Below are positions 30,965 to 39,797 of a stretch of DNA of 64,000 bases, piece by piece. Each line of letters opens with the position of its first letter. Position 1 is the first letter of the stretch. Under the pieces are notes generated by a model that was not told the origin of the DNA, did no database searches, and was given only the letters and a program-made list of their open reading frames with translations. Both the position numbers and the translations under genes were made by a program. The stretch comes from Desulfolutivibrio sulfoxidireducens (GTDB lineage Bacteria > Desulfobacterota > Desulfovibrionia > Desulfovibrionales > Desulfovibrionaceae). Location: contig NZ_CP045508.1 in the NCBI RefSeq assembly GCF_013376475.1, positions 1,361,501-1,425,500 of the forward strand, read 5' to 3'.

Positions 30965-31390
30965 ATGTCTGTCATGCGACGACTCGCCCTTTCGAGCATA
31001 CGCTTTTATCAGCTCGCGGTTTCGCCGTATCACCTGCCGTGCTGCCGGTTCGTGCCGTCGTGTTCCCAGTATGCCCTGGAAGCCTTTACCCGATTCGGTT
31101 TTTTTCGGGCCGCCGCATTGACCATCACACGATTGCTGCGCTGTCATCCCCTCGGGGGCTACGGCTACGATCCGGTTCCCGACGGACCTCCGGTTTCGGG
31201 CGGCGCGGTCCGGTGCGGTACGAAATGCGCCCCCTCCCTCTTCACCTCCACCGACGGAAACACTCATCATCATGGAAAACAAACGCGTCATGCTGGCCGT
31301 GGTTCTCTCCCTGGCGGTGCTTTTGGGCTGGAACTTCCTGTTCCCGACCCCAAAGACCCCCCCAAAGCACCAGGAGCACAGCCAGGCTGA
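30965..31390 (+). CDS. yidD: Membrane protein insertion efficiency factor YidD, C-terminally extended
   Basis: The first 80 residues are a standard Yid[21 protein letters not shown], then [10 protein letters not shown] and [16 protein letters not shown]. YidD is a small amphipathic protein aiding YidC-dependent insertion. The frame then stays open for about 60 more residues and overlaps the yidC start by 119 bp in another frame; this tail ([16 protein letters not shown]) looks like out-of-frame yidC DNA. It begins 2 bp after rnpA. Confidence 0.88.
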   Translation: MSVMRRLALSSIRFYQLAVSPYHLPCCRFVPSCSQYALEAFTRFGFFRAAALTITRLLRCHPLGGYGYDPVPDGPPVSGGAVRCGTKCAPSLFTSTDGNTHHHGKQTRHAGRGSLPGGAFGLELPVPDPKDPPKAPGAQPG

Positions 31391-32867
31391 CACCCCGGCG
31401 CCCGCTCCAACGCCCCAAACCAAGGCCCCGGTCGAGTCCCTGTCGGGATTTACACCCACGGCGGGCCGTCTGGTCACGGTCAAAACCCCGCTTTTCACCG
31501 CCGTCCTCAATTCCGCCGGCGGCGTCCTCGACTCCTTTTCTCTGAAGGACTACCGACAAACCATCTCCCCGGATTCCCCCCTGGTGAATCTGACCAGCGA
31601 GCAGGCCCGGCAAAAGGCTCCCCTGGGGCTTCTGCTCAACGGACAGCCCACTTGGCAGGCCGCCCAGTGGACCATGGAGGGCGGGGATCTGGACCTGGCC
31701 CCGGGCCAGAGCGGGGCCTTGACCTTTGTGGGCATGCTCGGCGACGTACGCATCGAGCGCACCGTGACGTTCCAGGCCGACTCGTATCTTTTCGGCGAGG
31801 CCCTGGCCCTGACCAACGCCTCGGGCGCCCCGGTCAGCCTGAAGGTGGCCCACACCGTGGCCGTGGAGAAGCTCTCGGAGGCGAGCGAGTCCTACAACGT
31901 GACCAAGGTGGCCTACTACGGCGACTCCGGTCTTTCCGAGATCACCGACGCCAAGGATCTGGAAAAGGGCGTGGCTGAGGACAAGGGGATTACCTGGGCC
32001 GGCGTGGAGAGCAACTATTTCCTGGTTGCCACCCTGCCGCAGGCGCCGGGATATCTGGCCAAGGCCAAACTCGAGGGCGGCGTGTACCGCGTGGCCCTGG
32101 AAAAAGACGCCGTGCCCGTTCCGGCCGGCTCCCGGGTGGAGATGCCGGTCTCCTATTATTTCGGCCCCAAAGAACTCGCCTACCTGGCCAAGGCCCCGGG
32201 ACATCTGACCGCTTCCGTCAACTACGGCTGGTTCGACTTCATCGCCAAACCGCTTCTGATCATGCTGGACTTCCTGCATGGTTTCGTCGGCAACTACGGA
32301 GTGGCCATTATCCTTTTAACCATCATCATCAAGATCCTCTTCTGGCCGTTGACCCACAAAAGCTACAAATCCATGGACCAGATGCGCAAGCTGCAGCCGC
32401 ACATGGCCCAGATTCGCGAGAAGTACAAAGACGACCGGCAGAAGATGAACGAGGAGATGATGCGGCTGTACAAGACCTACAAGGTCAACCCGGCCGGTGG
32501 CTGTCTGCCCATGGTAGTCCAGATCCCGGTGTTCATCGGGCTCTACCAGGCCCTGCTCAACGCCATCGAGCTCAGGCACGCCCCCTTCATCACCCACGTC
32601 CCGTTTACCGACATCATCTGGCTGGCTGATCTGTCGGTCAAGGACCCCTTTTACGTCACCCCCATCATCATGGGCGCGACCATGTTCCTGCAGCAGAAAA
32701 TGACCCCTGCCCCCGGCGATCCGACCCAGGCCAAGATCATGCTGGCGCTTCCGGTGGTGTTCACCTTCATGTTCCTCAACTTCCCCTCGGGGCTGGTTGT
32801 GTACTGGCTGGTGAACAACGTCCTGTCCATCGCCCAGCAATGGCACCTCATCCGCAAAAAGGCCTGA
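31272..32867 (+). CDS. yidC: Membrane protein insertase YidC
   Basis: A 531-residue protein. The N-terminal transmembrane helix ([20 protein letters not shown]) is followed by a Pro-rich linker, a periplasmic beta-super-sandwich domain (about 60-330), and the conserved five-helix core: [40 protein letters not shown] and a C-terminal [17 protein letters not shown]. The layout is that of Gram-negative YidC. The start overlaps the tail of the yidD frame. Confidence 0.96.
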   Translation: MENKRVMLAVVLSLAVLLGWNFLFPTPKTPPKHQEHSQADTPAPAPTPQTKAPVESLSGFTPTAGRLVTVKTPLFTAVLNSAGGVLDSFSLKDYRQTISPDSPLVNLTSEQARQKAPLGLLLNGQPTWQAAQWTMEGGDLDLAPGQSGALTFVGMLGDVRIERTVTFQADSYLFGEALALTNASGAPVSLKVAHTVAVEKLSEASESYNVTKVAYYGDSGLSEITDAKDLEKGVAEDKGITWAGVESNYFLVATLPQAPGYLAKAKLEGGVYRVALEKDAVPVPAGSRVEMPVSYYFGPKELAYLAKAPGHLTASVNYGWFDFIAKPLLIMLDFLHGFVGNYGVAIILLTIIIKILFWPLTHKSYKSMDQMRKLQPHMAQIREKYKDDRQKMNEEMMRLYKTYKVNPAGGCLPMVVQIPVFIGLYQALLNAIELRHAPFITHVPFTDIIWLADLSVKDPFYVTPIIMGATMFLQQKMTPAPGDPTQAKIMLALPVVFTFMFLNFPSGLVVYWLVNNVLSIAQQWHLIRKKA

Positions 32868-32940
32868 TCGACCGGGAGTCGCGCCCCCATGCGCGCCTGG
32901 CCCGGGACGTCCCCCGGCTTGGCGCTCCCAAGGAGAACTC

Positions 32941-34005
32941 ATGAGCGAAATGAAAACATTCAGCGGAAAGAACCTGGACGAGGCCATGGAGCAGGCCTGC
33001 CGCCACTTCAAGGCCGAGCGGGAGAAACTGGAAATCGAAATTATTACCGGCGGTTCCACCGGCATCTTTGGGCTGGTGGGAAAGAAAAAGGCCGAGATAC
33101 GGGCCAGGCTGCGCGAGGAGATACGGTTTCCGACGCAATCACCCGCCGCCCCGGAGCCCGGGACCGCCGGCGGACACCGTGCGAAATCCACGGACACGCC
33201 ACCCTCCGACCCCGTCCCCTCGTCTGTGGCCCCCACGGCCGGGACCGACGAGGCCCAGGCCACGCCACCGGAAATCCCTTCCGGCGTCGAACCCGTGCCC
33301 GCTCCGGACGATGTGCCTCCGGCCGAGACCGGCGAGACCACGCGGCAGCCCGGACCCGATGCGGACTTAGCGCCGGACGCGGCCCAGGCCACGGTGGAGC
33401 GTCCTGTCGAGCAACGCCGGAAACCCCGTCAGGCCCCTTCGCGGCCGTCCGCGCCGCGCGCGTCGGCTCCGGAACGCGCCCCGCGCGAGACCGCTCCGGC
33501 CCCGGCCGAGCTTTCCGAGGAGCTTGCGGCCATTGTGCGCGAGGTCATGGAGAACCTCCTGCGGGGCATCCTGGAGGAGGTCCCCGAGATGGAGATATCA
33601 GGAAACGCCGAGCGGGTGACCGTGCTCGTCCTCGACGAGGAGAATTCCGGGCTGCTCATCGGCCGGGAGGGCCAGACCCTGTCCTCCATGCAATATCTGG
33701 TCAATCGCATTGTGGCCCGGCGGCACGAAGAGCCCGTGCGCGTGCAGATCAATACCGGCGAATACCGTGAGCGCCAGGACGACAACCTGCGCAAGATGGC
33801 CGTGTATCTGGCCGACAAGGCCAAGTCCCTGGGCCGTCCGCAAAGCACCAAGCCCCTTTCCTCCTACCATCGCCGGGTGGTGCATCTGGCCCTGCAGGAG
33901 GACGAGACCATCCAGACCCGCAGCAAGGGCGACGGCCCACTCAAACGGGTGATCATCGTCCCGAAGGCGCAGCGCGCCGAAAATCAGGCCGAGCGCGCCA
34001 AGTAG
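32941..34005 (+). CDS. jag: Jag/SpoIIIJ-associated RNA-binding protein
   Basis: A 354-residue protein. An N-terminal Jag_N domain (MKTFSGKNLDEAMEQACRHF, TGIFGLVGKKKA) is followed by a low-complexity Pro/Glu/Ala linker (about 60-190), a KH domain with GLLIGREGQTLSSMQYLVNR, and an R3H domain with RKMAVYLADKA and SSYHRRVVHLAL. GGAG lies just before ATG 32941. It usually follows yidC and binds RNA; the linker is unusually long. Confidence 0.93.
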   Translation: MSEMKTFSGKNLDEAMEQACRHFKAEREKLEIEIITGGSTGIFGLVGKKKAEIRARLREEIRFPTQSPAAPEPGTAGGHRAKSTDTPPSDPVPSSVAPTAGTDEAQATPPEIPSGVEPVPAPDDVPPAETGETTRQPGPDADLAPDAAQATVERPVEQRRKPRQAPSRPSAPRASAPERAPRETAPAPAELSEELAAIVREVMENLLRGILEEVPEMEISGNAERVTVLVLDEENSGLLIGREGQTLSSMQYLVNRIVARRHEEPVRVQINTGEYRERQDDNLRKMAVYLADKAKSLGRPQSTKPLSSYHRRVVHLALQEDETIQTRSKGDGPLKRVIIVPKAQRAENQAERAK

Positions 34006-34018
34006 CGCGTCTCGATAC

Positions 34019-34066
34019 GCCAGGCCCGGGGCGTTTCCCTCAGGGAGAAACGCCCCGGGCCTGGCC
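34019..34066 (+). terminator. Strong hairpin terminator after jag
   Basis: Near-perfect stem: GCCAGGCCCGGGGCGTTTC pairs with GAAACGCCCCGGGCCTGGC, followed by CTTTTGG. It separates the rpmH-jag operon from the transporter gene. Confidence 0.8.
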
Positions 34067-34155
34067 TTTTGGAGCCGGTCTCCCGCCGCGATTTCCCGGG
34101 GATCGTCTTCGCCGCCGCCCGCGTCCCCCAAAAGTCCCTACCCGGAGTTCCAGAC

Positions 34156-35058
34156 GTGCGTTCCCCCGAGATCAAGGCCGACATCCTGCTTCTGGTGACC
34201 GCCCTCATCTGGGGACTGGCGTTTGTGGCCCAGCGAGTGGGCATGGACCACGTGGGGCCGTTCACCTTCAACGGCGTGCGGTTTCTGCTCGGGGCGGGGG
34301 CGCTTTTCCCCCTGGCCCTGCGCGCCGGGGTGCGGGCCCACCCCTCGGATTTCCAGGGCGCCGGACAGGGTCGGGGGGTTCTCGTGTGGGGCGGGCTTGC
34401 GGCCGGGGCGGCCCTGTTCGCCGGGGCCTCCCTGCAACAGGTGGGGCTGGTGTACACCACGGCGGGCAAGGCCGGGTTCATTACCGGGCTGTATGTGGTC
34501 ATCGTGCCCCTTTTCGGACTCTTTTTCCGGCAGAAGTCCTCGCCCGGGGACGTTTTCGGCGCGGTCATGGCCGCTGTGGGACTGTATTTCCTGTCAGTCT
34601 CCGAGGACCTGACCATGTCCCTCGGGGATGTCCTGGAGCTGGCCGGGGCCTTTTTCTGGGCCGGGCACGTGTGCCTCATCGGCTGGCTGTCCCCGAAGGT
34701 CCGGGCCACCCGACTGGCCTGCGTCCAGTATGCCGTATGCGGCGTCTTGAGCCTGGCCACGGCCTTTTTGACCGAGACCGTCACGTCCATGGGCCTTTCC
34801 GGGGCCCTTGTCCCCATCCTGTACGGCGGGCTCTTGTCCGTGGGCTTGGCCTACACCCTCCAGGTGGTGGCCCAGCGCGACGCCAAGCCGGCCCATGCCG
34901 CCATCCTGCTCAGTCTCGAGGCCGTGTTCGCGGCCCTGGCCGGATGGGCGCTGCTTGGCGAGAGCATGGGCGCCCGGGGCATGTTCGGCTGCGGCCTGAT
35001 GCTTTTGGGCATGCTGGCCTCCCAGTTGTGGCCGCGTCCCGGCGCGCGGGCCGCCTGA
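34156..35058 (+). CDS. EamA/DMT-family transporter
   Basis: A 300-residue protein with about ten transmembrane helices in two EamA repeats (ILLLVTALIWGLAFVAQRVG at the first; GGLLSVGLAYTLQVVAQRDA in the second). LEAVFAALAGWALLGE is the usual last-repeat signature. The substrate is unknown; drug or metabolite efflux is typical for the family. I chose GTG 34156 because GGAG lies 8 bp before it and the first helix follows at once; an upstream open frame to 34069 crosses the terminator. Confidence 0.88.
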   Translation: MRSPEIKADILLLVTALIWGLAFVAQRVGMDHVGPFTFNGVRFLLGAGALFPLALRAGVRAHPSDFQGAGQGRGVLVWGGLAAGAALFAGASLQQVGLVYTTAGKAGFITGLYVVIVPLFGLFFRQKSSPGDVFGAVMAAVGLYFLSVSEDLTMSLGDVLELAGAFFWAGHVCLIGWLSPKVRATRLACVQYAVCGVLSLATAFLTETVTSMGLSGALVPILYGGLLSVGLAYTLQVVAQRDAKPAHAAILLSLEAVFAALAGWALLGESMGARGMFGCGLMLLGMLASQLWPRPGARAA

Positions 35059-35092
35059 GCGCATCTTCCCCTGGAAAGGCCCTGCACAAGAA

Positions 35093-35123
35093 ACGCCGCC
35101 CCCGGCTGGTCCGGAGGCGGCGT
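35093..35123. terminator. Bidirectional hairpin between converging genes
   Basis: ACGCCGCC...GGCGGCGT with a GC-rich loop; followed by TCGATTTTTCG on the plus strand and TTTCTT on the minus strand. It lies between the transporter and the small minus-strand gene. Confidence 0.6.
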
Positions 35124-35148
35124 TCGATTTTTCGCGGCAGGGGGACGA

Positions 35149-35298
35149 TCACAGGCGACCGTCCTTCTCCTTTTCCTTGGCCTGTTCAAAGTCGATCTTA
35201 AGCTGCGATTTCTTGCGCTCGCGAACCTGGAAGGTCAGCCGGGCTCCGAGGTAGAAGCAGGCCACGATGGCCACGGCCCAGAGTATATAGGAGAGCAC
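35149..35298 (-). CDS. 49-residue single-pass membrane protein
   Basis: On the minus strand: LSYILWAVAIVACFYLGARL as a transmembrane helix, then a charged tail TFQVRERKKSQLKIDFEQAK and EKEKDGRL. The start is GTG 35298 with GAGGAG 7 bp upstream. The clean layout of helix plus positive-inside tail, the ribosome site and a terminator downstream support a real gene. Function unknown. Confidence 0.65.
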   Translation of the reverse strand: MLSYILWAVAIVACFYLGARLTFQVRERKKSQLKIDFEQAKEKEKDGRL

Positions 35299-35370
35299 GG
35301 GATATCTCCTCGACGCTGCGGAGGCAAAAGGACTGCTGGGCGGGCCTGGGCGTTTCGCCCGTGGTCACCC

Positions 35371-35411
35371 CCCCGCAACGCCCCCGGACCATGTCCGGGG
35401 GCGTTGCGGGG
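35371..35411 (-). terminator. Terminator of the LysM-TPR gene
   Basis: A perfect 19-bp stem (CCCCGCAACGCCCCCGGAC with GTCCGGGGGCGTTGCGGGG) starting 10 bp after the stop codon on the minus strand. No long T run. Confidence 0.65.
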
Positions 35412-35421
35412 AACCACGACG

Positions 35422-36873
35422 TCAGTTTGCGGCCTTGCAGAGATTTTCCCGCTTCGCGGTTTCCAGAAGCTCGCAATCCCCGAAGGAGCAGGCCTTCTGG
35501 TAGTCCTCGCACATGGGGCCGTACTGCTTGAGATGGAAGTAGGTGTACCCCCGGCCCTTGTAGTAGTCGGCCTCCTTGGGGCCAAGCGAAATGGCCTTGT
35601 TGTAGTCCTCCAGGGCCAGATCGAAGTGCCCGTCCCGGGTGTGGCTTAGGCCCCGCATGGAGTAGGCCAGGGCGAAGGAGGGATTGCGGTCGATGGACCG
35701 GGTGTAGTCCTCGATGGCCCGGGTGTAGAGCTTCATGTAGTAGAAGGCGTGCCCCCGGCTGGCGTAGTAGTCGGCCCGGTTGGGGTTGAGCTTGATGGCC
35801 CGGTCGAATTGCTCGATGGCCTTTTGGTACTTGTTTTGTTTGCCGAGCTCGTTGCCCTTCTCGAAATACGCTTCGGCGTCGGCGGGCGTCCCTGTCTCCG
35901 GTTCCGGGGTGGCGGTTTCGACCGGCGTTCCGGTTCCCGGGGCCTCGGGGGGAGCGGCGGGGGTCCCCGATGAGGCTGGCGCGGCGGTGTCCTCGCCGAG
36001 AGGGGCGGGCTGTTCCTCGGGGGCGGGCCTGGCCGGGACGGGCGCGGCCCGGCCGGCGGGAATGGTCAGGACCATGCCGGCCTTGACCTTGCCGGCGACC
36101 ACGCCCTTGTTGGCCCGGGCGATGTCGTCCGCCGCGGTGTTGTAGCGGGCGGCGATGGACCCCAGAGTTTCGCCGCGCTTGACCTTGTGCCGGATGGCGG
36201 CGGTTTCTTCCTTTTTGGGCTCGGCCTTGTCGGCCTTGGGCTCGGGCTTGTCGGCCTTGGGCTCGGGCTTGTCGGCCTTGGGCTCGGGCTTGTCGGCCTT
36301 GGGCTCGGCCTTGTCGGCCTTGGGTTCGGCCTTGTCGGCCTTGGGCTCGGCCTTGGCCCCGGGGGCCTTGAGGGTCTGGCCCACCCGGAGTTTGCGGGGG
36401 TCGAGGTTGTCGTTGGCCTTGAGCAACTCGGGCACGGAAACCCCGATCTTGGCGGCGATGGACTGGGGGGTGTCGCCTTTTTGGACGGTGTAGGTCCCGG
36501 CCGATGAGGACGGGGCGGCCTTTTCCGCAGCGGGTTTGGCCTTCTGTTCCCGCTTGGGTTCCGGGGCCGCCGGCTTTTCCTCCTTGGCGGAGGATTTTTT
36601 GGAGGACTTCTCGTCCTTGCCGGGCTTGTCGGCGTCGGATTTGCCGCCGGGGACGGTGATTTCCTGTCCCACGCGCAGTTTTTTCGGATCAAGACCCGGA
36701 TTGGCCTTGAGCAGCTCCTGGGTGGTCATCCCGTGCTTTTGGGCGATCCCTCCGGGGGTGTCGCCGGATTTGACGGTGTAGGCGGGCGCGGTTGCCGGGG
36801 CCGACAGGGCGGTGATGGTCAAAAGAGCCAGACAAAGGACAAAAAAACAGGGAATCCGGAAAGTTCGAGGCAT
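35422..36873 (-). CDS. Exported LysM and TPR repeat protein
   Basis: A 483-residue protein. A signal peptide (FVLCLALLTITALSAPATA) is followed by three LysM domains at about 31-76, 126-171 and 222-267 (YTVKSGDTPGGIAQKHGM; YTVQKGDTPQSIAAKIGV; HKVKRGETLGSIAARYNT). Between LysM 2 and 3 a KAEPKAD heptapeptide is repeated six to seven times. The C-terminal part holds four TPR-like repeats (YFEKGNELGKQNKYQKAIEQ, SRGHAFYYMKLYTRAIEDYT). It should bind peptidoglycan and scaffold other envelope proteins. Partner unknown. Confidence 0.88.
   Translation of the reverse strand: MPRTFRIPCFFVLCLALLTITALSAPATAPAYTVKSGDTPGGIAQKHGMTTQELLKANPGLDPKKLRVGQEITVPGGKSDADKPGKDEKSSKKSSAKEEKPAAPEPKREQKAKPAAEKAAPSSSAGTYTVQKGDTPQSIAAKIGVSVPELLKANDNLDPRKLRVGQTLKAPGAKAEPKADKAEPKADKAEPKADKPEPKADKPEPKADKPEPKADKAEPKKEETAAIRHKVKRGETLGSIAARYNTAADDIARANKGVVAGKVKAGMVLTIPAGRAAPVPARPAPEEQPAPLGEDTAAPASSGTPAAPPEAPGTGTPVETATPEPETGTPADAEAYFEKGNELGKQNKYQKAIEQFDRAIKLNPNRADYYASRGHAFYYMKLYTRAIEDYTRSIDRNPSFALAYSMRGLSHTRDGHFDLALEDYNKAISLGPKEADYYKGRGYTYFHLKQYGPMCEDYQKACSFGDCELLETAKRENLCKAAN
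36217..36357 (-). repeat. 21-nt tandem repeats encoding KAEPKAD/KPEPKAD
   Basis: Six full units of 21 nt from 36217, plus a partial seventh, differing mainly in ggcC/ggcT positions. In-frame, so unit number can vary by slippage without breaking the gene. Confidence 0.85.
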
Positions 36874-37105
36874 ATTTCCACCTTGATAAAGACGAGGAAT
36901 TCGGACCGAAAACGAGCCAAAACGACGTGTTTGAGAAAAGGACTTTAGACGTTTACGGGCAAAGGGGCAACTTTTTTTGGACGTCCCCGGATTACGCGGT
37001 GTTTAGGTTTGGGCGCCTGTTTTTCTCATGCCTTGCCCCGTGCCCCGGGACAGGATATGAACCGAAAAAAAGCGCACCGAGAACCGAAAAAAAGCGAGTC
37101 GTGGT

Positions 37106-37750
37106 ATGGCACTGGTCGTCAAGGCGCACGGAAGCATCGAGCAGATCCTGGTCACCTCCCTCCCCAACAGCTTTGTTTCCAAGGTGTTCCGGCACTGTTG
37201 GGGAAAAAACAACACCCCCTATTTCGCCGGCAACTGCTTCAAGGGCGTTTTATATTTCGACGAGCGCATGGCCGCCTCGCTGGCCAAGGACGAGGGGTTT
37301 TCCTGGAACGGCTGGCTGGCCTTGCCCAAGTACCAGCACCTGATTGCGGCGGTCTTCGAAAGCGGCCTGGAGCTCACCGCGTTTTGCAACGGGGTCGCCT
37401 ACCCGATCGGGACCTCGTCCCTGGTCCCGAAAACCCGTTCCCTGCGTTTCTCCGACGTGGCCCCGCGCATCGCCGAGGACCACGTGGCGGCGCTTCTGGG
37501 GTCCGTGGACAAGGGCTCCATGGTGTTTAGCCTCAAGGACGTCGAGGGCGACTTCGACCCCGGGAAACTGTCGGCCACGCTCACCAGGCTGGACGACTTC
37601 TCCTTCGAGGACGCGCTGCTCACCGGCATGGGCTACGACGGCCGGGAGATGTCCATGGAGATGGGCGAGAGCCGGGGCATGGGCATGATCGATCCGGTGC
37701 TCATCGGCAAGGATGGCGGCATCCTGGACATGTACGACTTCACCGCCTGA
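37106..37750 (+). CDS. Conserved-looking cytoplasmic protein, function not recognised
   Basis: A 214-residue protein without signal peptide or membrane helix. Notable stretches are VTSLPNSFVSKVFRHCWGK, GFSWNGWLALPKYQHLIAAV and a Met/Gly-rich C-terminal part (EMSMEMGESRGMGMIDPVL). Codon use matches the chromosome. It is divergent from the LysM-TPR gene across 232 bp. No strong ribosome site precedes ATG 37106. I cannot assign a family. Confidence 0.65.
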   Translation: MALVVKAHGSIEQILVTSLPNSFVSKVFRHCWGKNNTPYFAGNCFKGVLYFDERMAASLAKDEGFSWNGWLALPKYQHLIAAVFESGLELTAFCNGVAYPIGTSSLVPKTRSLRFSDVAPRIAEDHVAALLGSVDKGSMVFSLKDVEGDFDPGKLSATLTRLDDFSFEDALLTGMGYDGREMSMEMGESRGMGMIDPVLIGKDGGILDMYDFTA

Positions 37751-37958
37751 AGCGTCCGCGCGTCCCTGTCCAGGCCGCAAAGGCCGTCTGGCCCGCTTGG
37801 CCCGCCGTCTCCCCGGGCCGGTCGCGTTCCCCTTTTTCGCTTGAAAAAAAGTCCGTTCGGGGTAGAAGGAAAAGACCGGATCGCCAGTCCGCCAGTTCTC
37901 GCCCCGTGCGGTGGCCGCCTCATGTCTCTCCCGGAATATACCTCAAGGACTGGTTTTC

Positions 37959-38324
37959 ATGAAAACCGTTCTGGTCATCGACGATGACGCCACCATCCGG
38001 AGCGTCATCAGGCTTTATCTGGAAGACGCGGGGTTCACGGTGCTCGAGGCCATGGATGGAAAGGCCGGCATGCGGATTTTTTCGGGCAGTCCCGTGGACC
38101 TGGTCATTTTGGATATCTTCATGCCCGAAAAAGACGGCATCGAGACCATCCAGGAGATCCGCGAGGCCGGCAACTGCAAGGTCCTGGCCATTTCCGGGGG
38201 GTCGCCCACCATGGGCATGGACTTTTTGCACCACGCCAAGACCTTCGGGGCCAACGCCATCCTGGTCAAACCGTTTAGCGAGAGCGAGCTTCTGGAGACC
38301 GTGCGGCGGCTCACGACGCCGTGA
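37959..38324 (+). CDS. Single-domain response regulator (CheY-like receiver)
   Basis: A 121-residue receiver domain only. TVLVIDDDATIRSVI has the acidic pocket, VDLVILDIFMPEKDGIETI contains the phospho-acceptor Asp (about residue 53), VLAISGG the Thr/Ser, and ILVKPFSESEL the conserved Lys. ATG 37959 is preceded by AAGGA. No histidine kinase lies nearby, so its partner is elsewhere. Its end overlaps the converging DUF4911 gene by 14 bp. Confidence 0.9.
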   Translation: MKTVLVIDDDATIRSVIRLYLEDAGFTVLEAMDGKAGMRIFSGSPVDLVILDIFMPEKDGIETIQEIREAGNCKVLAISGGSPTMGMDFLHHAKTFGANAILVKPFSESELLETVRRLTTP

Positions 38325-38622
38325 CGCCGGGATCCCCGGCCATCTCCCCGCCCTTGTCCAGGCCCGGGTCGAACCGTACGGCCAGGCCCACAATCTCGAC
38401 GGCCGCGGCCGCGAGGAACTCCTCCACCTCCGCCCGCCGCCCCGGGGCGAAGGAAAGCCGGACCACGGCCGCGTAGCGGTCCACCACGGTCATGCAGGCC
38501 AGATGGCCGTATCCCTCGAGCAGAAAGCGCAAAAGCCCCACATCCCGGCCGGGCAGGCCGATATACAGGCGCCGCGAACGCCGGGGGGCCGCGTAGGGCC
38601 GGGGACGCCTGGGCCGTTTCAC
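38311..38622 (-). CDS. DUF4911 domain protein
   Basis: A 103-residue protein. RLYIGLPGRDVGLLRFLLEG, then CMTVVDRYAAVVRLSFAPGR and EVEEFLAA match the DUF4911 pattern common in Desulfovibrionales. The start is GTG 38622, overlapping the stop of the M24 peptidase gene (GTGA), so the two are translationally coupled. Function unknown. Confidence 0.72.
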   Translation of the reverse strand: MKRPRRPRPYAAPRRSRRLYIGLPGRDVGLLRFLLEGYGHLACMTVVDRYAAVVRLSFAPGRRAEVEEFLAAAAVEIVGLAVRFDPGLDKGGEMAGDPGVTAS

Positions 38623-39722
38623 AGGATCTCGGCGCCGTCGTCGGTGACCAGGACCATGTATTCCCAGCGCACGCCACCCCAATCCGGGTAATAGAGCCCC
38701 GGTTCCACGGTGACCACCATCCCCGGGGCCAGCTTCCCCTCGGCGTAGGGGCTCAGGCTCGGCGGCTCGTGGGTCTCGAGGCCGATGCCGTGTCCCAGGG
38801 AATGGGTGAAGGCCGCCGCCACGCCGTGGGTGGCGAAGGCGTTTTGGGCCAGAAGGAAGGCCTCCTGGTGGGTCAGGCCGGGACGCAGGGCGGCCAGGGC
38901 CGCGTCCTGGGCCTCGCGGACCATATCCACGGTGCGCCGGAAGCGGTCCGAGGGCGTCCCGCCCACCCAGAAGGTCCGGGTCTGGTCCGAGCAATAGCCG
39001 TCCACCCGGCCGCCCACGTCCACCAGGACCAGGCAGCCGTCGGTGATGGCCCTCGGGCCGGGCACGGCGTGGGGCAGGGCCGCGTTTTCGTCCACGGCCA
39101 CGATGGACGGGAAGGACAACTCGCTGGCCCCGCCTTCCCGGAAAAGCTTCTCGATCTCCCAGGCCGCCTGGGCCTCGGTCATCCCCGGGACCAGGACGTC
39201 CGGCAGGCGCGAGAGCACGGCATGGTTGACGGCGCAGGATCGACGCAACAGGTCGATTTCGGCCGGGTCCTTGCAAAGCCGCAGGTCCTCGACGAATCCC
39301 GCGGACGGGACGAGTTCGATGTGATCCGACAGGCGGGCATGGGTGTCGTAGGTCAGGGAGCGGGCCTCGAAGAGGATCCGGGGCAGGCCCATGCCCTTGA
39401 GGAATTCGCCCATGGCCCGGTAGCGGTCGGCGGCGTAGATGAAGATGTCCTCCTCGGGCCAAAGCCGCCTGGCCGCATCCAGGAAGCGGGGATCGGTCAA
39501 GAGGATGTCCGGGCCGTTGCGGGTGACGCACAGCATCCCGGCGGACTCGTTGCACTGGGGATCGTGCAGTTCGAAGCCGCTTAGGTAATAGCGGTTGGCG
39601 GCGTGGGAGATCAGGATGGCCTTGTGCCCGGCCTCGGCCAGGCGGGCGCGCAGGCGTTCCCTGCGGGCGGCATGGACGGCGGTGTCCGTGGTGGGATTTT
39701 CCATGCCGGGGTTTAGGCGCAT
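38619..39722 (-). CDS. M24-family aminopeptidase (Xaa-Pro aminopeptidase-like)
   Basis: A 367-residue protein. The N-terminal creatinase-like domain has ILISHAANRYYLSGFELHD. The pita-bread metallo-domain shows VLVDVGGRVDGYCSDQTRTF (metal Asp pair), FTHSLGHGIGLETHEPP (metal His) and MVVTVEPGLYYPDWGGVRWE (Glu residues). It should release N-terminal residues ahead of proline. ATG 39704 is an alternative start six residues in. Coupled to DUF4911 downstream. Confidence 0.9.
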   Translation of the reverse strand: MRLNPGMENPTTDTAVHAARRERLRARLAEAGHKAILISHAANRYYLSGFELHDPQCNESAGMLCVTRNGPDILLTDPRFLDAARRLWPEEDIFIYAADRYRAMGEFLKGMGLPRILFEARSLTYDTHARLSDHIELVPSAGFVEDLRLCKDPAEIDLLRRSCAVNHAVLSRLPDVLVPGMTEAQAAWEIEKLFREGGASELSFPSIVAVDENAALPHAVPGPRAITDGCLVLVDVGGRVDGYCSDQTRTFWVGGTPSDRFRRTVDMVREAQDAALAALRPGLTHQEAFLLAQNAFATHGVAAAFTHSLGHGIGLETHEPPSLSPYAEGKLAPGMVVTVEPGLYYPDWGGVRWEYMVLVTDDGAEIL

Positions 39723-39797
39723 GTCGACCCCGGCGTCAACGTCCCAACCTGGCGTCGCATCGGGTTTTTTTATGCGGGGGTGCCTCGCCGGGACCGA

